From the NCBI GenBank assembly GCA_043798435.1, contig JAZDOR010000020.1, forward strand, positions 1-28,303: a DNA stretch of 28,303 nt. Direction: 5' to 3'. The notes under the pieces were generated by a model. The model saw nothing but the letters and a program-made list of their open reading frames with translations, was not told the origin of the DNA and searched no databases. This document shows, one piece after another, positions 25,501 through 28,303 of the stretch (within the stretch, counting starts at the first letter, position 1; each line of letters starts with the position of its first letter). The translations under genes and the position numbers were made by a program. This stretch comes from JAGUXG01 sp043798435 (GTDB taxonomy: Bacteria > UBA9089 > UBA9088 > JAGUXG01).

Positions 25501-28303
25501 ATGATAATTAGTCATGGCTCTGCCTCTGTCTCTGGTGGAACAAGTGCCACATTCTTTATTACGGTGAAGCTGAAGCCTGGTGCTTACCTTGCCTCACCAA
25601 GGCACTTTATGGCTTCAGTAGATAGGGCAGATTTTATTGTGGCTGAAGCCACAGCAGATGATATTCTGCTTTCAACCACTCTAACCCCGTCAGCTACATC
25701 AACCAGAGCAACAGCTCAGGTCGCACCACTTCCACCAACCTTCAGGGTGACAGGTATAGCACCTTCTATGGTAAGGGATGGCACATGGTCAACATTCCTG
25801 AAGATGGAATTGGTTCATAATGGCACACAAAACCTTGCCCCAAATATAGAATTTGCCAGCCTCACCCTTTTATTCTCTATGGCAGATGGGAGTGTGATGA
25901 AACCAGCCTCTGCTACAGCCTTATTTGATGGTATGGAGATATGGTGGGATGAGGGTAATGATGGCAGTATGGATGTGAGGGTTGCGACATCTACTCTGGC
26001 TCTGTCAGATCAAGGAACCCAGGCAATTGGATTCACAGACGGAAGGAAGATAACCCAGGTGCATTGCAACTCAGGAAAATCCAATTATGGCACAAAGACA
26101 TACTTTCTCAAGCTGAAGATGAAACCTGCTGCTTCAAATGTCTCATTTTCCAGAAACTTCAGGGTTTCTGTCCCTGGCACAGATGCAACCTGGACAAGGA
26201 TTGAAAATGCAAGTAATGATAACCTTCTTTCCTTGAAGGAAGATAGCACAGCAGCCACAACCACAACCTGGGCTGTGCTTGAGGACCCTGCTGTCTGGAT
26301 AGATACGGACTATCCTGGAACTACCCTTATTGATGGCCATAGGGCAAGCATCCTGAGGTTAGATGTGTGCCATATAGGTGCGGGTGGGTCACAGCCTGGT
26401 GAGTTCTCCACATTGACCGTAACCTTTTATGCTGGAACACCAGGGGCAACATCTTTAGGGAGCATGACTAATGCTCAGGCTCAGGCACTCTTTTCCACCA
26501 TCACCCTCTATTATGATGACAATGAGGATAAGCAGTTTAACTATGGACAGGATCCAGAGGTGGCGAGCCTTACCAGCTTTAGCTTAAGCCAATATGGGAC
26601 GATGACCATCACCCTGCCTGAGTCAGATCCAAACAATGTCCCTGGTTCATATACACTATTAGTGCCTGGAGGCAATGCGACAAAGACATACTTCTGGGTC
26701 TCGTTTTTAAGAGGGACAGCCTCTTCCTATGGGACAAAGACCTTTCAGGCAAGTATCTATGAAGGGACATCTACCTTGCGACCATGGGCGGATGTTTACT
26801 GTGAGTCTGCCTGGGATAATATAGGTCCCTTGCCACTCACCGCTGTCTCTGGTGAGGCAAATAACCCAAGGTTTTCTGGGTCAATTACAGCGATTGCGGC
26901 AACACCTACTGTTAAGGTTTATGATGTGGCAACATCAAGCTATATCTTTCAAGGGAGCTGGACAGTGAAGGATTGGGCATTGGCTGTTCCTCTGCTACGG
27001 ATGGATGTTATCAATGAAGGTTTAGCTACTGCAGGCTCTATTACCTTGAACTCCCTGCGGACATGGTTTGGTTCGGATACTATCCAAGTGCTGACTACCG
27101 ACCAATTGGCTGAAATCTTTGGCACAATCTCCTTATATCTTGATGATGGAGATGATATCTGGGAGACTACTGATACAAGGGCGACCCATACAATTAGTCT
27201 CACACTTGTATCAGGCATTGGCACATTCAATCTTACCTCGAACAATGAGATACCTGCAGCAGGGTCATTGAGCTATTTCCTTGTGGTGGATATGAAGCCT
27301 GATGCCTCAGCCACCTGGACAAAGACCTTTGTGGGTTCAATATCAACAAGGGCAGGGGATGCATACCCTCATATAGTTGACACAGGCTCTAATATCAGGT
27401 ATGCCACATTTACCTCCCAGAGCTTTGGCTCAAATTCTACCAGACTTCATATTATACCAGTCAATCCAACTGTCACAGTCTCAGACTATGTACCATACAC
27501 ATCAGGGACATACACCTATAACAACAATGTTTATTTAAGGGATGGCTCAGAGACTGCCATATTAAAGATAGATGTAAAGCACAACGGCACACCAACAGCC
27601 ATTCCCATAGAGTTTGGCTCTATCTCTGTTTATTTCACAGACACAACCCAACTTTCTGCTGGCTCAATGACAGGGCTATTTGAGTATGTGGCTGTGTATA
27701 GGGACACAGGAAATATGATTGGAAGCATTGGAAGCACAATAGCATTCCAGGATTATGGAACCCAGACCTTCAATCTTTATGGAAGCAACACCGCTACAAA
27801 CTGGATTGCAGGCTCGCAAACTGGCACATTCTATTTGAAAGTAAAGCTAAAACCATCGGCTTCAGGCTCTGCTACCAGGACATTCAAGGCAACCCTTGTT
27901 GGCACTACCGGCTGCACAATAAGGGATGCCGTGAGTAAGATTATCTTAGAGCATGTAAACAGCACCGGCTCTGAGTCAACTAAGATTACCGCTATTCCAG
28001 TCAATCCATCGCTTACTGCGATTAGCGATGCACCAGAAGACAAAATGGCCAGGGATGGAACCTGGACATCATTATTGAAGCTGACCTTATGGCATACAGG
28101 CTCATCTTCATCAAGACTGATAGAGTTTGCCACCATCACAGCCAAATTCTATGAGCTGACCCCACAAGGAGCAGGCACAATTACAATGAGCTCAGCTACA
28201 GCCAATAACCTCTTTGATACAATCTACCTTTATGCCGGGACATTCACCTCATCTGGTGTTGAGCTTGGGAGTGTCACCTTTGGTGTAAATGGCACACTAT
28301 CTG
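16522..28303 (+). CDS. Giant Sec-exported repeat protein (3' end outside window)
   Basis: One frame stays open from ATG 16522 to the window end, at least 3,927 codons. The start is supported by GAAGG six bases upstream and by the same arrangement in stubs 2 and 5. ATG 16534 is an alternative. Residues 1-26 form a signal peptide (MTDTMKKILVAVAILVLVAI, then TGTVYA). The rest is about 22 diverged repeats. Each begins with an (I)P-x-x-P-x-VTV-x-DTAP-like strand and an acidic EDDLLKI-x-V-x-H-x-G segment, then AGSI-x-LATLTV, an A-x-x-LF helix, an IYLY-x-D-x-GDG-like turn (possibly calcium binding), and a closing TYFLVVELK-x-TAS…TF-x-A-x-ID strand pair. The pattern suggests Ig-like (CARDB-like) beta-sandwiches. 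It is likely a secreted or surface fibre or adhesin. No anchor is visible because the C-terminus lies outside. Confidence 0.88.
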   Translation, partial: MTDTMKKILVAVAILVLVAITGTVYADATVTVTSTAPNLIKDGCSDDCLKIVVENQDSGADGTITWQRFDTRITADGDVSHQIDYDKIFGWIRLYKDANGDQSFDISDTQLKSIIPTSGTVTFEGISNGTISPSGSATYFVVVELKDDASLAGSRTFVLTADENGTSAGSAALSNYWTNESGGMVTLDHTDPDEVSSTVVNITPDAYISLAGNSGSPNVIDEERLWFLRVTVDREAYDGENVEFASLTVKLTPASEGTYSLTQAQAIFSQLLVYRSIDGNWDDTDPVCGTKTGSEITLSDQGTITIGLDGSAIIASQTTRYYFFVVKTTGTASGQGSRTFNSQINPQTDVCLRDNETKVTFPHEYGVFSPIVQARPIPKTPEATAISTAPDTIGNSEIACLLRIKITHTGTIGAGAIELNQATITFTASDTTTLMSTQDAKAFFETVYLIKDNGDGLYTIADTTIVGSCTNADLSLTDGKLTLNMGSDLGTTTGGTYTYYFLAIKMKSDASSYGTTTFTAAIDPDTLRIVDMKDDILLSPLPAQDTVTTGLIRAVAAPPNIFAIDTSALTIIDGTEDDLIRIDVGNTAGGTITLGSVTVGFNLNPGNLFSKLYIYAGGIRVGTTSPSAAQIQIISLDNSNLTRIGPSSTNTYFFVVELQPDASVQSPDTFYATVTDVLVRDTPSGIILGTASNLPVYCGPVKCIGTNATVTVTDSAPVPAKMTEDEQEDILMIKVRNNNTLSAGTITFSTLTLTLTSNGVTPITSSIAQALFGSLTVWHSIDGTWTTGDTPVATLTSILSSAGTISISINGTISPNATNTYFVVISATSTIGSFSPNTFDIAVDGDADCLITEDGVRLGVYPTTPVRSTNVEIQGKPANPNIFVADTTPAGAVYQMKDGSIDDLLSIKLAHTGDSRDASIEFADLTINFKDKNGNPLTPASGTALFSEIRLYLDNGDNGFSVADDTMIYSASPSVITGGSQTINLVDGDANCWVSPQSTKTYFVVVKLTGTAHAAIPNTFTVTAGSDTCVIEDANTDVALVTTGNSATTKKIEAITGEPEAKVYDTAPAKLNNYGLDDILMLSVTHQGQPAGTSIRVGSITLLISDGVSTITSGSATEIFSNVFVYESTDAIFSTITDTIKGTANLSGLSNGTITINLIASNNIDTGTTKYYFAVASIRGTATNSNLNSFAFTIDGDTTYIIKTSDGSYVSPQATEPVTSTTVLLVLKNPTVVVSDTAPTTMTELEAEDILKFITYHNDTETAVARIRLGSVTVHFNNAVDSLIDMVYICTSTDQVFDGTLTDQIVGTVTAPTGVNVVIALVSGSETSPAGSSTYFIVVRAKQGAAPGSFTMAIDPDTDCSFYDATENGSLTVNPTGTTTPKVTTIQAPALPLQITITDMTSAYSFGPPPPIGEGAIEDGSVSTMLKAVVSYLVEGTRTDVSMTMLSVWFGSGTTSLTQGEVQALFSNLWVYRGSTIIASTSTPTINNGTLTFTFSPGSQTFNPGSTNTYYIVVQMKSNASVQPQNKFQLSMGTGSFLFKDNNTDGTVSQTSNGTETRMMTAIPLPPIVEVIDSSPYIPGTAYYQMTDNQEEIEDLLRIELANTATTGADSVQLATVTVRMTHSGGDGVISGAEAKNLFANAYLYRSSDNTTFEPGDDLIKVIGSTSFTGGTWTDQGTLTFSLTEAEKALCRVAPQNTGYFFLVFDLAEGAATATPNNFRATIDEQSSLKWIVVEGSGTSIPLRHTNTGINPVSSQFIYAKDRPPAPNVTVTKVNQTLSDTANNPGYLIKDSVEDVIFSVDVANLGAVGTSAYIEWDSMRLRFTYDGTVTISEGTLTAMITNIYVRRNGTTIINPGGVYTYNSNGTVTVAGFNDGGNSIIAPGGTETFEVRVVLRNRASGIEDFLTFGTRTFCVDVADGHYNTYNTGFQFEDANIEDTLPNEDITSIADYSGTTTSNNIECIPVNPSVAPSDTAPGSSGHPDPPTVTDDEKEDLLTIGVRNNGVANAGYIEFASVTVRLMGSGTAVAPLTQTDCTNLFKELYIIRDNGDGSYASNDTATVGSLTDFSSINDGYLLFNLRNKEMNYKGTANTLITYFFVVEMTTNAHAYATRTFRATIDGDQSQIEDWRKNDVDTHDVKLGMSSTSPVNSTLVTVEEPVRKDAAVRISDYPAPAYLKDTYQDNILKIEIGNPGQPTDSTIEFSTLTLRLWALADDYTGTQAMTQSQAQAIFENIYIVAATSTQPIIGSITGSSNIIITNGTLSIGFRHNDKNTWIEPLGYALAPADCGVFIGTGTYLAIFDLRGTASGQGSRTFRASCLVNEGGSQTDVYLDDPNTEDVVNVAKAGTSTSGTSSPTKAIPIDPQVTVTNTAPDRLTEGGKDDLLKIDVNHKGLSGAGEIELATITVKFTNGTYALSTQDLTNLVSTLTICYDTINNPIATFTDFSLTNGTQAFTIPESIYSTITAGATNTYYLVVELRGTASGYGTHTLRAIIDTWPTLEDDRNDIWLGSGTPTNVGTLVAGTSTMVTILPPAPWLIATDTAPSTIKDTEEGTLTKIIVYHTGSATSGSVTFNSLMLDFNLTDAQCANLFGTISLYESGLRVATETNILGLLDGNGIGTLTVSNGTISPSGSKTYFLAVQLLSTASGQSPKQWRVEVGSTSATFKADGFDLGEDVSSTGTISGSCTAIPLDPSVTITNSSVATQTDGTIDDLLKIVVSNLYAQGAGSVTLSTLTATFYAMTSTTDGTTTMSDSLADRLFGSITVYRDTGDGVYGPGDILVTSLTSFNLSSQGTISIGFGVNNTISANGTVCFFLAVSLWGTSSGMATRTYLAHIGTISVVIQESTGIWLSLHSSSFPGTSSPVTAVPKPPSLAFYDSVEVSDSYPGESPYPAPMSSGDEEDLLRFTIDHNGTTGAGSVELATLTTRFSLCQIDNSGGVSGTTTMNSDTATTLFDWIGVYRDTAEPFGTFTNNDTRIGSITNFTGYFTDGTVSITMIISHGSASVSGGTSATFFITVKLKPGAYLASPRHFMASVDRADFIVAEATADDILLSTTLTPSATSTRATAQVAPLPPTFRVTGIAPSMVRDGTWSTFLKMELVHNGTQNLAPNIEFASLTLLFSMADGSVMKPASATALFDGMEIWWDEGNDGSMDVRVATSTLALSDQGTQAIGFTDGRKITQVHCNSGKSNYGTKTYFLKLKMKPAASNVSFSRNFRVSVPGTDATWTRIENASNDNLLSLKEDSTAATTTTWAVLEDPAVWIDTDYPGTTLIDGHRASILRLDVCHIGAGGSQPGEFSTLTVTFYAGTPGATSLGSMTNAQAQALFSTITLYYDDNEDKQFNYGQDPEVASLTSFSLSQYGTMTITLPESDPNNVPGSYTLLVPGGNATKTYFWVSFLRGTASSYGTKTFQASIYEGTSTLRPWADVYCESAWDNIGPLPLTAVSGEANNPRFSGSITAIAATPTVKVYDVATSSYIFQGSWTVKDWALAVPLLRMDVINEGLATAGSITLNSLRTWFGSDTIQVLTTDQLAEIFGTISLYLDDGDDIWETTDTRATHTISLTLVSGIGTFNLTSNNEIPAAGSLSYFLVVDMKPDASATWTKTFVGSISTRAGDAYPHIVDTGSNIRYATFTSQSFGSNSTRLHIIPVNPTVTVSDYVPYTSGTYTYNNNVYLRDGSETAILKIDVKHNGTPTAIPIEFGSISVYFTDTTQLSAGSMTGLFEYVAVYRDTGNMIGSIGSTIAFQDYGTQTFNLYGSNTATNWIAGSQTGTFYLKVKLKPSASGSATRTFKATLVGTTGCTIRDAVSKIILEHVNSTGSESTKITAIPVNPSLTAISDAPEDKMARDGTWTSLLKLTLWHTGSSSSRLIEFATITAKFYELTPQGAGTITMSSATANNLFDTIYLYAGTFTSSGVELGSVTFGVNGTLS
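16603..28303. repeat. About 22 diverged domain repeats within the giant gene
   Basis: Approximate unit starts: 16603, 17116, 17653, 18187, 18631, 19150, 19681, 20197, 20680, 21205, 21805, 22402, 22981, 23587, 24100, 24580, 25105, 25720, 26275, 26890, 27450 and 27990 (incomplete). Spacing ranges from about 444 to 615 bp. Conserved anchors are the DTAP/AIP-x-xP start and the YF-x-VVEL-x-x-x-AS end. DNA identity between neighbours is low, so the array is old and not a recent amplification. Confidence 0.82.

Noticed and set aside
16803..28145. Open frames on the minus strand opposite the giant gene
   Set aside because: They are shadows of a repetitive, Thr/Ser-rich coding strand. They have no ribosome-binding sites and no recognisable domains.
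1..28303. tRNA, rRNA or riboswitch genes
   Set aside because: I looked for clover-leaf-like and rRNA-like sequence and saw none. The only strong foldbacks are the REP-like, miniature and phrase-repeat elements.

Overview
The window suggests an uncultivated diderm (Gram-negative-type) bacterium of moderate G+C. Evidence: NuoA of a respiratory complex I, a PorV/PorQ-type outer-membrane barrel, a GldF/GldG-type ABC export system with a DUF4340 protein, a DUF2723 membrane glycosyltransferase-like protein, a beta-helix protein with a choice-of-anchor Q domain, and a giant Sec-exported repeat protein. I cannot fix the phylum from sequence alone. The combination fits candidate phyla near the FCB, Omnitrophota or Desantisbacteria groups, at low confidence.

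Region 1 (1-8000) holds chromosomal genes, all on the minus strand. An IS5-type transposase end (3-233) abuts an HD-domain/P-loop protein that stops just after its Walker A motif. Then come a cofactor-independent phosphoglycerate mutase carrying an in-frame 7-bp minisatellite, an isolated nuoA, a DUF4340 protein, a GldF-GldG fusion, and a PorV/PorQ-type barrel. The gaps are full of short 'phrase' repeats and contain one of two miniature inverted-repeat elements, each flanked by a perfect 8-bp target duplication (3985-4208 and 8242-8387).

Region 2 (8250-16520) is a plus-strand accessory island. It holds IS982 and RAYT (REP-associated tyrosine transposase) remnants and five toxin-antitoxin modules: RelBE-like, HicBA, VapBC, a divergent HicBA-like pair, and a second RelBE-like pair. 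A family of two-hairpin REP-like elements lies among them. Four of the five modules follow a truncated copy of the same kind of signal-peptide gene start (MKK-[I/A]-LGLVV and relatives). Two follow truncated genes (DUF2723, beta-helix). The second RelBE pair lies between ~195-bp direct repeats exactly 894 bp (298 codons) apart, so recombination would delete it in frame. The full-length beta-helix gene is frameshifted by a 7-bp tandem duplication and cut at its 3' end by a REP element.

Region 3 (16522-28303) is one open reading frame of at least 3,927 codons that runs off the window. It has a signal peptide and about 22 diverged repeats of roughly 150-205 residues, and is probably a cell-surface or secreted fibre or adhesin.

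Two themes recur. Short repeats, both intergenic phrases and REP elements, have entered coding sequences and often kept the frame. Gene starts and gene bodies have also been reshuffled around toxin-antitoxin cassettes, upstream of a giant surface protein.
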